From positions 186,001-250,000 of the forward strand of contig JADNRY010000042.1 of assembly GCA_015501585.1 (NCBI GenBank): a DNA stretch of 64,000 bases, given 5' to 3'. Below are positions 48,004 to 58,290 of this stretch, one piece after another; positions within the stretch are counted from its first letter, which is position 1, and each line of letters begins with the position of its first letter. The stretch comes from Rhodocollybia butyracea. Lineage: Eukaryota; Basidiomycota; Agaricomycetes; Agaricales; Omphalotaceae. Below the pieces are notes generated by a model that saw only the letters and a list, made by a program, of their open reading frames with translations, was not told where the DNA came from and searched no databases. The translations under genes were made by a program, and so were the position numbers.

Positions 48004-50209
48004 ATGGCGTCGACCAAAGTCTTTGAGAATGCATCGCAATTCACTATTCAAGGGTCCGAATTCAACGCTGTTGCTGGGGACCAAATCACCGTAAATCATA
48101 ACACAAACTACGTAGGTGACGGCCCTTCGACACAACTCATCTCCGGAAGACGGGTTCGTTTTTCAGCTTTTCACATGTGCACGACTCATTCTAATGCTTG
48201 AATCAGTTCCGTGTTATTCCGGATGGCGATATTTTTGTCCTTAGTACAGGGTCTAGCACTAGCTCGCTGGACAAAGTAAGGGCTGTTCGCTCAATCAGTA
48301 CCGTTCAAGTGGTGGGACTTGGGGAATTGCGCAACTTCACCGCCATGACCTATGAAGGTCCTCAAGCAAAAGAGGTGTGCTCATCCGCAGCGTTTGGAGT
48401 TGCTGAAATCTAGAGTCTCAACTTTAGGCTTTTGAGGATGATCTGGTTGAACACTCTCAATTACGGTGACCAGCTCTCCCAAACTAGCTACGCAGACATT
48501 CTGACTCTGACACGATCGTCAGACATCATAATTTCGTCCAATTGTTTGGAGTTGTACATGGAGCCCATGTACCGGCATTGATATTCCATAGCGGTGAGTG
48601 TTTGTTTATATTCATATCGGCTACTGCTTAATATTGTTTACTGCAAGAGTTAATCCCTCTGCAGTACTTTGCAAAGTCGTGTTCATCAAGTCCTCTCGCG
48701 CTTGCATATCTAAAGCACCGATTTGTCCGTTCTTAAACTCCATGATGCTTTCAAAATATTAACTTATATCTTTAGTCCTTCGACATTGCAGAAGCCGAGA
48801 GGGTGACAAATGTGACTTCATGTTTCTGTTTCAGTTTTTGTATAACAAACTAACTTTCTTTCAAGTCCATGTATGCTGATGATAAAGGTTGGTGTATTTT
48901 GGAAGAACAATGTTGGATACAGCCAACATCTGGACGAATATGTGCTGGTCCCATTGCTTCATCATCTAATGATGGAATTATTCAAAAATCTTATGCTCCT
49001 TGGAATAAAAATGACCAGCTCAGAACTGTTCCTCAACTTGGTTTCCCAATCTACACCTCGGACCACGGCATCATAAAGCACATTACAGAGCATTTCGGCT
49101 CTGTTGTTTCATTTGTGGCATTGCTACTTGGGGTTGAGGATTTGGTAGCCGATTTGATAAATGATTCTGGCCATTTATTCACCTTTGGCTCCGTAATGAC
49201 TGTATCTGATGAGGTAATTGAAGTCATTGCCCTGTTTTCGATATTTGGCATTCATCTTCGAAGTCTTATTATCCACGGAAACCAGGAAGAATCATCGCCC
49301 AGATACCCTCAACTTCAAAAGTACCTTATTTGGTCGGGAGGTGGAAGAACTGGGGTAAAGCTTTGGAACTACACTCATCGGGCTGGACTAGGTATGTTAG
49401 CCGCTTCAACCTGCCATTGCACTGAACACTAAAGTGAAATAGGTTATTATATGTCTCACGGGAGCATTGCTTGTTGGAATGTGAAATGAAAGCCCAATTA
49501 TCAACGGATGAACTTCAAGCTGCATGGTTAGCACAGGCTGAGTGCATTTTAGAGAACATTGAGCAGAGATATGGTGATTGGATAGATTTTACTGTTTTGT
49601 CATTTCTAGGAGAGCTCAAATTGTTTTAGTTATGTTCAGCTCTAAGATAACAATGAGGCTCATTCAACACTCTGCCAGAGGGCCAAGTGGACCAAGAACT
49701 TTCACTTCTGTCTTTTGCAACCAGAAGATGTATCTTTTCATTGCACCCGTGAATGTTACTGAAATTGAATCCGTCCCATACTTTTCCTTCGATGTTCAGC
49801 CTTACTTTTGGTCATTAGATGAAAATGGAGCACGGCCGATGTCCCCCACAACACAGGGACTTCTGGGGCTTCCGTCATTTCGGGCCTCCGTTTCTGGAGG
49901 GAAGTGGTGGTCGACAGTAGAACAGAAGGCGGTATCTCAATATCTAAAATTGAAAGGTATCTCTGGGGTAAAATACTCGCACAAACGAGGCTATCCTCTT
50001 TTCAAGGCGCCAAATAATACGGTCGCAAATGATGGATTTGAAATTATTGAGGCGGTCCCGGATGGTAAGTGCCCTTTCATGAAAAATATGGCTTGCGGAC
50101 TAGCTCACCTTCTATGTATGTCCTCAAAGCTATTGGAGATGATTGGGAATTGATACCTGAAAACGAGGTCGACTACCACGCATCTGGTGGGGATTCTCCA
50201 AGACTATAA
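48004..50209 (+). CDS. Agaricomycete multi-exon protein of unknown function
   Basis: About ten exons join in frame from ATG 48004 to TAA 50207-50209. The N-terminus ASQFTIQGSEFNAVAGDQI is a hallmark of a large mushroom-specific family. It is followed by FRVIPDGDIFVLST, VRSISTVQVVGLGELRNFTA with TYEGPQA, then RHHNFVQLFGVVHGAHVPAL with IFHS and ELIPLQYFAKSC. The middle has CWIQPTSGRICAGP and a long segment. The C-terminal third has CLLQPEDPYFWSLDENGARP, SGGKWWSTVEQKAVSQYLKL, KRGYPLFKAPNN and the acidic end DDWELIPENEVDYHASGG. The early block (TMTYEGPQAKEAF, VHGAHVPALIFH) resembles the N-lobe-like region seen in fungal kinase-related families, but I see no catalytic residues. Two joins need the less obvious donors GTTAGC and GTGATT to hold frame. 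Confidence 0.72.
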
Positions 50210-50720
50210 GCAAAATTATTGCCACTTATTGTTTGATGTTGGATTGACAGATGTTTCTAAGGCTACTAAGTGGCTTCCATGGAGTGTGGATTGTACCTAC
50301 AGTCATTTCCACAACAGTGACTGTAGTCAACAAAACAAGGCACCCAAACGGCGCCTGCGACGAAGTAGATCGTTATCTTCAGTTAATCCAACAGGGGTCA
50401 TCCAAAAGCCTATAATAAACAGGCTGTATAGCAAGATATGGTGGTGTGACTCCTGCTCAGAGTCATTGATAGTCCACCCAGCACTTAGAAAGCCCTGTCC
50501 ACGCAGAGAACATCATATTATGCAGAGTATATGGAGGCATGAATGCATCCCCTTGGAAGATATGGATTTCTGCTTAAATCTCATTGACTACTAGAGCTTT
50601 TGTAAGTCTATATACATACACATCTAGACCAAAAAAAACAGTGGTTCCATTACAGGATACAAAGAATCTGAAAATCAAAACAAAAAAACTCGCCTTTATA
50701 GTATGCCAAAGGAGCCTCCG
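50210..50720 (+). other. Region after the multi-exon gene
   Basis: A frame of 135 codons at 50187-50594 overlaps the gene end and continues without motif; it is Lys/Arg-rich (RRLRRSRSLSSVNP). Possibly 3' UTR or chance. Confidence 0.3.
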
Positions 50721-50725
50721 AGTGA

Positions 50726-50765
50726 TGATGAGAGTGGGATTTGAACCCACCCAACTACCGGAGGA
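50726..50765 (-). pseudogene. 3' fragment of a tRNA-Leu
   Basis: GATGAGAGTGGGATTTGAAC then CCACCC on the plus strand is the complement of the 3' acceptor strand and T arm of the tRNA-Leu family. The remaining part is absent, replaced by unrelated sequence. The hairpin-rich LTR element lies about 240 bases downstream. Confidence 0.55.
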
Positions 50766-51007
50766 AAGCTGGCAGCATGAACTAGGTGTAGACAAGAGAG
50801 GGAGTCTGCTGATAGACTCAAGAGTAGTCAGTCAGGATCGGGAAAGTAGTCTAGCTGTAAAAGAAAGAAGATGACGCGTCTACAGAGCGCGTGATCTTAT
50901 CGAGTAGCAAGCAATGAGAATAAATGAGAAAACACTTAACTTTGAATAAGTATACATGTTGCTACACCGTAGACAACGACGGACACTCGATAAGACTGGC
51001 TCGTTGG

Positions 51008-51254
51008 TGTAACGCCTCCGCCTCTCCATCACCACCACTGACTGTATCCGGCGATACGGTCATCCTAGACGCCGCCGATAGACCAAACGGTCTATCTTAT
51101 CTTTCTATTTATTATTAATTATATAATACAACCGTTACTATTGTACAATTACTTAAGAGTCTAGTTAGTCTTTTACACCGTCGTACACACAATAGTATCC
51201 TATTTGTCGTGTTCACCGGTGTTCTTAAGGACTTTGCCCATAGGGCGTGTTATA
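51008..51254 (+). repeat. 5' LTR of the gag-only element
   Basis: It matches the 3' LTR throughout, apart from three small length changes and six substitutions. It contains the perfect stem ATAGACC/GGTCTAT (four-base loop) and other short hairpins. Ends are TGTAAC and GTTATA. Confidence 0.88.
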
Positions 51255-51284
51255 CTTTTTTGAACATCAAAAAATTACTATTGT

Positions 51285-53723
51285 GTGAATAACACAAAGC
51301 TATTAGCTAAAAACAGTTATACTACCAAGTATAACAATCATTATTCCATCTCGCTTCACAATCTATACAAACCCGCTCCGTTTTTCCTTCTCGCTATATC
51401 ATTTGCTGTCCCCATGACCTCTCAAAATCAATCAGAGAAGTCATATCAGAGTGTGCACAATTGCGCACCTTCCATTTGTGGTGACGTGTCACCACACTCA
51501 ATCTATTCAGTTGCATCAGCGACTCATTCAGTGCGTGCGTCTGAGGGACGGCACTACAGGCAGGACAAGAGTCCACCTAATGAACAGTCTATGACTATTT
51601 GTAAGAAACGGCCAACCCGAGAGGGTTTAAGTGAGATTTCTTCTGCGCTACGAGATGTAGCGGCATCACTCGACAAGAGTACACAAGTACTCAATTGTAT
51701 TCTCAATATAACTGAGAAATGGGATGCATCTAGCATCCGATCTGATGAAGAAAGATCTTCTTCATCAAGAAACAGCAATAGAATCACTATTGCTGCACCC
51801 ACACCGAGACGGCCTACCGTCACACCGCCGGTATTGCACAACGCAACACCATCTGTTCATACTGAGACAAACAACTCAGTACGCCAATGGCGTGAGACTG
51901 TGCCCAAGGCACCGTCAGTCCAACAATCACTGTTGGACGAACAGTATTCACAAGGGATGACCAAGTCACCCTGTCATGTTCCTGTATTCCGACAGGAATA
52001 CACACCAGTGTCAGTAAATATACCAACACCCATCTACACATCCCGCATGAGACAGAGTCCCAATGCAGAGGCAGCATCTCTGACACTGTGAGGTCCCAGG
52101 CCATTACCGGTGACCAAATCTTGCTCACCGCAAAGTGCGGTGAACATTAACAATGAACCGAAGTTACCTCATAACTTTGATCAGGTAGTAGCGATACCAC
52201 CAAAGGAAAGTACAATGTACTTACCTACTGCAAGGGCGCCAGTGGTACCCAATATTATTGCATCTCCGGTAGTTGTACTGAACATTACTGGAAATCAATC
52301 CAGTATGGGACCGCAATGTGGTACCCTTCCGGTAGTTCCTACTACCATACCCATCGCCCTGGCGACACAAAGTGTTGCCCCTCCAGTAGTACACACTACC
52401 GTAAGACTGCCCAGATTGCCACCCAGCAATGCACCAGGGCCAAGTTCAATGCCAGTACCAATGGTATTGGCAGAGTTGCAACCACAGCCGCTTCCGTTGG
52501 GAGTAGCTAAAGATTGGATGAGTTGCATAGCAATTCAACGCCAACATAACACCAGTCTCTGAGATTTTGGATTCACGCCATCTGGGCTTCCCAACCAAAT
52601 GGTGGGATATAATGTTGACGGAATACCCGTTGATAAATTGACTACTCCCAGAGAAATCTGGGATCAATTTTACATTCCACCTGCTGAGTCCTTTCCAGGA
52701 CCAAGCAATAATGCCGGAGCAAAAGTGCCTAGCAAAAAATCCCGTGAAGGGGGGAGGAAGCACAAGAGTGCTAAACCCAAAGGCCGCAAACGCAGCCCGT
52801 GGTCAGATGAATCATTGGACCCAAGTGATACTGAGTCAAATACTGACTCATTGTCTAATGCCTCTTGGCTAGACAAATTTGCTACCCGCAAGGGTAAAAT
52901 TACTAAAAATGAGCAGTGTAAACTACTGCGCTCACTTGCATCTAAGATGCGAGAAACAACAGGTGATGACAAATGTCGTTCCCGATGGAAACACAAGGTA
53001 CACAAAGTGTACCGTAAACAAATTTGAGATAAGGTAGGGAATCCTATCCCTCCCATTGAGAGCTGTAAAGCTCTTAAAGTTCCATCTCCGGAGGTCTATG
53101 ACGGATCTCCGGATGTCGATGTCTTCAAGCGGTGGCTAATGTCACTTCTCCAATGGATGGTAGTCAACCACATGTGCGGTGACGATTACAATGCTACACG
53201 GACTGCCATGCTTGGCATGTTTCTACAGGGCAAAGCCCTTGACTGGTATAACGACGAAGTCGCCGGTATACACCGCACTGTCCTTAAGTGGACATTTGAA
53301 GGCGCCATTATTGGTGACTTTGATTGTTGCATCCAAGCAACGACCATTCATCAAGCTGCACGGCAGTTTGACCTTATTGAGTATTCACCTGATACGGGTG
53401 TGAGGGATTATTATTCCTCACTTACACGATGGGCCTCACAGATGCTCCAAACACCGGATGGCGCAACAATGCGGAAACGGTTCATTGAGGGATTACCCCT
53501 CAATATTATTAGGCAACTCACAAATGAGGGGATCGTTCCAGAGTATGCCAAATTAGAAGTGATGGTCAGAGCCATCACGCGCATTGAGGACCACACGGCC
53601 CTCACTAACTATTATGTCTCATCTAGGAATAGAGATGACAAACAATCATTGGAACACCCTGATGAGTTAGATACTGAGAACATTGAACATGTTCTTGAAC
53701 CTATAAAGGAGGACTCCTCCTAA
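51285..53723 (+). pseudogene. Retroviral-type Gag frame with three in-frame TGA codons
   Basis: A single frame of 813 codons is open except for TGA at 52089-52091, 52560-52562 and 53025-53027; it ends at TAA 53721. No frameshift occurs in 2.4 kb. The likely start is MTSQNQSEKSYQ at 51414. The N-terminal half is Ser/Thr/Pro-rich and disordered; a basic patch (KKSREGGRKHKSAKPKGRKR) precedes a folded C-terminal part. That part has the pattern of the Retrotrans_gag domain of Ty3-like elements: VYDGSPDVDVFKRWLMSLLQ, ATRTAMLGMFLQGKALDWYN, RQFDLIEYSPDTGVRDYYSS, RKRFIEGLPLNIIRQL. All three TGA codons would be CGA (Arg) before one C-to-T change. No zinc knuckle is present. Confidence 0.75.
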
Positions 53724-54252
53724 TGCCCCCGGCGATGAAATGCTTGCCCGGGGCCTATATATACACATATATATTCACCCTACACCTTCAATAAGGTGTA
53801 TATGACCCATATAATAAACTACTCAGTTTATTTTGATGTGTTGGAAAGTCCAAACATCGATTTTGTAGTGGCCTGGAAACAGGTCATCTTGACACGATTC
53901 CAGGCCAATCACGTGTTCAGCGCTAAAGTTAGCGCTTACTGTTGCTTATACGCCTATGCGACATTTCCTGAACCCGGATTCTCAATGAGAATCCTCTTCA
54001 AGTGCTACTCGGAAACTTCCGAGTCTGCGCGTTGAACATTCGGACATTTCCGAATCAAATCATGCTCTAGTGGTACGCCCCGCTATCGTTTGATTCGGAT
54101 AAGCCCGAAAATCTGATGCGCCGCATCAATTACATCCCGTACTTGATGCGGGATCATTTTAGTTAATCCAAAACTAAAAATTGTTTGGATGGTGATGATG
54201 TCATTACCATTTGTACGATTTACATCCCTGATGTTAATCTGGTGGGGGAGGG
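53724..54252 (+). other. Non-coding hairpin-rich 3' segment of the element
   Basis: Between the Gag stop and the 3' LTR is a run of near-contiguous stem-loops. Examples are TACACCTT/AAGGTGTA (53781-53800), AATAAACT/AGTTTATT (53813-53832), AGCGCTAA/TTAGCGCT (53919-53936), GGATTCTC/GAGAATCC (53976-53994), ACTCGGAA/TTCCGAGT (54007-54024), ATTCGGA/TCCGAAT (54038-54055) and TTTTAGTT/AACTAAAA (54157-54179). A polypurine tract ends the segment. Confidence 0.85.
54240..54252 (+). other. Polypurine tract
   Basis: GGTGGGGGAGGG directly abuts the 3' LTR, the expected site for plus-strand priming in LTR elements. Confidence 0.7.
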
Positions 54253-54514
54253 TGTAACGCCTCCGCCTCTGCCTCTCCATCACCACCACTGACTGTATCT
54301 GGCGATACGGTCATCCTAGACGCCGCCGATAGACCAAACAGTCTATCTTATCTTTCTATTTATTATTAATTATATAATAAAACTGTTACTATAAGTATTG
54401 TACAATTACTTAAGAGTCTAGTTAGTCTTTTACACCATCGTACACACAATAGTATCCTATTTGTTGTGTGAGTCACCGGTGTTCTTAAGGACTTTGCCCA
54501 TAGGGTGCGTTATA
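54253..54514 (+). repeat. 3' LTR of the gag-only element
   Basis: Compared with the 5' LTR it carries an extra GCCTCT-type repeat, an ATAAGT insertion and a GAG insertion. It also has five transitions at CpG sites (CCGG to CTGG, ACGG to ACAG, CCGT to CTGT, CCGT to CCAT, TCGT to TTGT) and one C/A difference. All the CpG changes are in this copy. Confidence 0.88.
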
Positions 54515-54519
54515 GTTGG

Positions 54520-55160
54520 CCTCTGAGGTGACACCGTGACAGTTCCGGATGAAGGGGGGAAAGTGTTGATTTCTACTCGATGCGCTACTTTATATGACAG
54601 AGATGTAGCTACTAAATATAAGTAACCAAAGAAAAAAAGTATAATGACAAAGTGATCGAAAAGAAAGTTAATTAACCTCGACTCGGTCCGATCCGTTCCC
54701 CGAGATCCTCAATCAGCAAGAAGGATCGGGATACTCAATCCCCCGACACCAGCTAACAGAGTGGACAAAGCTTTGTAGCATGTCCGACACTTGCTAAAGG
54801 TATCGTAGTGTCGGTGGCGGTCCGGATCCTCCTGCTAATCAAGAATCTGGATCCTGTATTGTCCCAGCATTTCAGTTGTACCATAAAAATACTGTAAATA
54901 AAATAGAGTATCAGTGAATGTGATCGACAGGAAATGAAATATCGATGAGAGGGCTACTTAGCCCTACTACATAAGCACCCCCAAATCTAGCACCTCAAAC
55001 CACTTGGCCGTCTCAGCATACTTAACAAGGGGGAGATGCTTTATTATTGTTATTAAAACGCCTTACTACTGTAGTCTAGCAAACAAGTCAATGGAACCTC
55101 CACACATCGGGAGCTCCTAGCCTCCTACCCGGCTATATCAGTCGGAGTACCCACATGTCA
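54520..55160. other. Region after the retroelement
   Basis: No gene recognised. An 8-base inverted repeat CCGACACT...AGTGTCGG occurs near 54785-54815. At 54948-55016 a truncated tRNA-Leu relic on the minus strand keeps the 5' half (complement of AAATCTAGCACC and ACTTGGCCGTCTCA) but lacks the T arm. Confidence 0.45.
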
Positions 55161-55429
55161 CTAGGACGTTGGATGGACAGATTTTCTAGTGTAGTGACAG
55201 TGTAGACTACCATGAACCGTGTTTACTTGGATCATCTGCGGGCAATAGCGGTTGTTTCTTCGATTGCATAGACGATTGGGGAGGTGTCCTGAACCGTGGG
55301 GAGTGCAGGAGGAGCAGTGGAAATTTGAGCGGCATTGCAGGTATCCAGTCATCGTATTCTTTACAAGTGTCATTGGATCAAGCTCCGAAAAAAACTGAAT
55401 GTTGAACCCGAGGAGGCCACGGAAAGAGT

Positions 55430-55541
55430 GAGAGTGGGATTTGAACCCACATGAATGCCGAAGAGTGACCAGAGATAAGATGAGGGCGAACAGCCTAATG
55501 TCCACACCCTTAGACACTAGACCACTCCGTCATCTCACTGT
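55430..55541 (-). pseudogene. tRNA-like pseudogene
   Basis: The minus strand begins GTGAGATGACGGAGTGGTC and ends GGGTTCAAATCCCACTCTCA, with a D arm reminiscent of tRNA-Leu. The central part (about 45 bases, including GTCTAAGGGTGTGGACATTA) does not give a normal anticodon arm. A related copy lies at 57160-57270. Confidence 0.5.
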
Positions 55542-55777
55542 GTTTGACAAGAGGAACACCAGTAATATATGGTAATTGAATTTTTTTTTAAAAGCCAGTA
55601 ACAAGTAAGTGAATAGAGCCTCTACGCCACAGAACTCCCCTTCGACTATATATCTTGAGAGGTGGACGGAAATCAAGCTGGGATTGCCAGGAGAACTCAG
55701 TTCATGGAATCAAGTCGAGAACAATCTCGACATGAAAAGTAAAGCAACCTGAAATGTCCCCATAGACTGGTATGTTA

Positions 55778-55885
55778 TATGATGAGCGGGATTTGAACCC
55801 ACACCGCGAATAGAGATAGAATCCACAGAAGTGACCAAGTAGATACCCAAATCTAGCGCAAAGTCCTCTCGGCCATCTCGCCATG
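55778..55885 (-). pseudogene. tRNA-Leu-like pseudogene with TGG in the anticodon position
   Basis: The minus strand reads GGCGAGATGGCCGAGAGGAC, CTAGATTTGGG, an intron-like spacer, and CGGTGTGGGTTCAAATCCCG then CTCATCA. The anticodon loop has TGG where the intact genes have TAG, and the 3' anticodon stem is shortened. Confidence 0.55.
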
Positions 55886-55899
55886 CTGAAAACTAAAAG

Positions 55900-57100
55900 A
55901 GAGGATTATACTATCTAAAGCACCGTTAAGTCTTGTTACTTACTTGTGTAACGCATGGAACATTTACACCCAAGGAACTGCTACCTAGCTACATATTGTT
56001 GGAAATATTATCAGCTGTGCAATTGATTTGCTCGCCGATATTTCTCCAGTAGTTTTAGATGTTTATTCTGCCCCGGAGTGCACGCCGGTGTGGAGCTTAT
56101 CTGTTTTACCTTATGTTTTATCTTATATTTCTCCGTATATTTCTCCGTATATTTCTCCATAGCTGCAGCTTATTTAGGGCCTGTTTGGCAACATGAATCT
56201 GGATTTTGTGTGATTTTGCCAGAGGCAAGATTTTGAAGACTTATATAAAATGTTCGGATCAGCTGGCCGGTCGCCATGACTCTGGAAATGTCATAAAATG
56301 ACATAACTCCTGCCCTGACATGTTGGACATTCCTCTCGCTGTCCCGCAAGTCATCCCGACCACTCTCAATGATGCCACCCAGTGACCAACATGTTCTGGT
56401 CATCATCTTTCAAGTTTAATGTAATTGTATATTATTGTTAAAGCGATTTTGTTCCTCTATATTGTCTAAGCAAGTGAAACCTAAAGTAAAAACTACATTT
56501 GAGAGCGGCGGGCATGTCTGAGCATCGAGCGGGGTGTTGACCTCAACATGGAAGAAATGTCTGACAGGCTGTGACAGCATGCGCGTTTACACGGAGCGCT
56601 CAACTGGCTGATCTGAGTAATACTTACAAATGCTTGATGGCTTTTTTTATATGGTGGCAATACCTGGCAAAATCCAAACAAAATCTGAGATTCATGTTGC
56701 CGAACAGGCCCTTAAACCACCGTTCAATATTATTTTCCCCTCTGTGTTTGCTAGGGCTTCTCTGCTATAGACTGGAGTGAAGTGATCTTTCGGCGACTTA
56801 ATCATTTTACTCCAACACATATTGTAGGAGCAGATTCGAATCCAGCTAGGATTAGGAGATTACAATCATCAGATCACACTTAATAAAAGTGAAGCATAAC
56901 ATATGAACACTTGTGCCCATCTCTACCATCAACCACTCGACCATCTCCCGAAAATTTGAACCCAAAATTAGGGTCTCATTAAAGGCTTGGGATTTGAATC
57001 CATGCGGTGAGTGACTAGAGATAAGATGAGTCTTAGTCTGATGAGAGCTAGCAATAATCAAGGTTACGCCACCTTCAAATACACTAGACCGGGAACCCAA
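55900..57100. other. Region with no recognised gene
   Basis: Bases 56120-56160 repeat TATTTCTCCGTA. At 56830-56955 a tRNA-like relic (complement of CGGGAGATGGTCGAGTGGTT, and GGATTCGAATCTGCTC) is probable but degraded, and another at 56985-57090. Nothing else is supported. Confidence 0.4.
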
Positions 57101-57157
57101 TCAAGCTCCAAAAAAAAACTGAATTTTGAGTCCAGGGATGCCATGGAAAGAGTGAGA

Positions 57158-57270
57158 GCGGGATTTAAAACCCGTGCGAGCCGCGAGGAGTGACTAGAGA
57201 TAATATGAGAGCAAACAGCTCAAGGTTACGCGCCACCCTTAGACACTAGACCGCGTCTTCATCTCACTGT
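57158..57270 (-). pseudogene. tRNA-like pseudogene (duplicate of 55430)
   Basis: It matches the relic at 55430-55541 and lies in the same order before a TGG-type relic. The T arm is altered (GGGTTTTAAATCCCGCTCTC), adding one base to the loop. Confidence 0.5.
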
Positions 57271-57528
57271 GTTTAACAAGAGGGATACCACTGATATACT
57301 TATGGTGATGGATAATCTTTTTAGAAGCCAGCAACCAAGTATTAGTAGTGCATGCAGTCTCTACGCCCCAGTCTCGGGAGCGAGATAGTATATCTTAAGA
57401 GGACGACGGAAATCAAGCTGGGATTGGAGAACTCAGTTGATAGTATGATCAAACTACGGGACGCAAAAGCTACGCATAATTTTGACCATGAAAAACAAAG
57501 CAGCATGTAATGTTCAACAAAGCGAACG

Positions 57529-57632
57529 ATGAGAGCGGGATTTGAACCCCCGCCGCGAATAGAGATAGATTTCATAGAAGTAACCAAGTAGATACCCAAA
57601 TCTAGCGTGAAGACCTCTTGGCCATCTCACCA
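57529..57632 (-). pseudogene. tRNA-Leu-like pseudogene with TGG (duplicate of 55778)
   Basis: GGTGAGATGGCCAAGAGGTC, CTAGATTTGGG and GGCGGGGGTTCAAATCCCGC with TCTCATC. The acceptor stem still p pairs well (GGTGAGA with TCTCATC), but the variable arm and 3' anticodon stem are reduced to CTCTATTCG. Same anticodon position TGG as its duplicate. Confidence 0.55.
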
Positions 57633-57672
57633 TGATATAAAGCTACAAGAGAGGGTTATACTCAAGGTTATG

Positions 57673-57763
57673 TATGGAAAGCAAGAAGGGCCTGCCACCT
57701 CGGATCAAGATTTTTGACGTAGCCGAACTGATGTTGCCAAATCGGGACATGGACCTCGGGCAC
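57673..57763 (+). repeat. Left terminal inverted repeat
   Basis: It starts TATGGAAAGC and runs to CCTCGGGCAC, perfectly complementary to 60235-60325. Identity drops just beyond (CCATTATAATTATG against TCGTTACAATTATG). Confidence 0.85.
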
Positions 57764-57939
57764 CCATTATAATTATGTAAATCTAATCCAATTTATTTAT
57801 CACCGCTGTTCCCATTGCTCTGTTCTCGGACGAGAAGTTAAATGCCCTTAGCTACTTAAGAGTACAAGGCTAAGTACTCTATGTATGCCTCACGTGAGAG
57901 TGTGTACCCATTAGTAGTATAGGGCTCTTCACCATATGT

Positions 57940-58290
57940 AACGTATACAGTACGGAGATTTTCTCGTCTCCTATGGTACAGTACAGGCAAAATACGGCTG
58001 TATTCCGTATACGGACTGTACCTTAGGTTCACTCGTGACAATGAACTCCTTTGCCCCCAAATATGTGGTGAATGGTATTATTTTGCATGTATCAAGGGCT
58101 TAAGGTTCTTATTCTGTGCTTCTCCTGTTTCAGAATTGCAAGAAAAAGTCGTTATACATGCGTGTGATGATGCGTCATATACGGCGTAATACAGCGTAAC
58201 GGTATGGTAAAATACAGCTCATTCGAAGGTCTTACGGTACGGAAGATTTCCTGTAACTTACAGCCGCACTCCGTAGGCTACAAATACGGT
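57940..58290. repeat. CCGTA/TACGG-rich block
   Basis: Dense copies of TACGG, CCGTA and the palindrome CCGTATACGG, interspersed with AATACAGC words. A similar but shorter block lies at 9230-9400. Reading frames are not conserved. Confidence 0.5.

Larger units (their letters stand above)
51003..54519 (+). mobile_element. Gag-only LTR retroelement made of chained hairpins
   Basis: The element runs from 51008 to 54514 and is flanked by the direct repeat GTTGG (51003-51007 and 54515-54519), a 5-base target duplication. Two LTRs of 247 and 262 bases begin TGTAACGCC and end GTTATA. A polypurine tract, GGTGGGGGAGGG, lies just before the 3' LTR. The only coding potential is a single Gag-like frame; protease, reverse transcriptase, RNase H and integrase are absent. 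It must use enzymes of another Ty3-like element. Both coding and non-coding parts are crowded with perfect short inverted repeats. No clear tRNA-primed PBS was seen after the 5' LTR. Confidence 0.85.

Noticed and set aside
57780..57900. 5S rRNA-like gene at the start of the TIR element interior
   Set aside because: Words such as CTTAAGAGTAC are superficially similar, but the A and C boxes and overall length do not fit.
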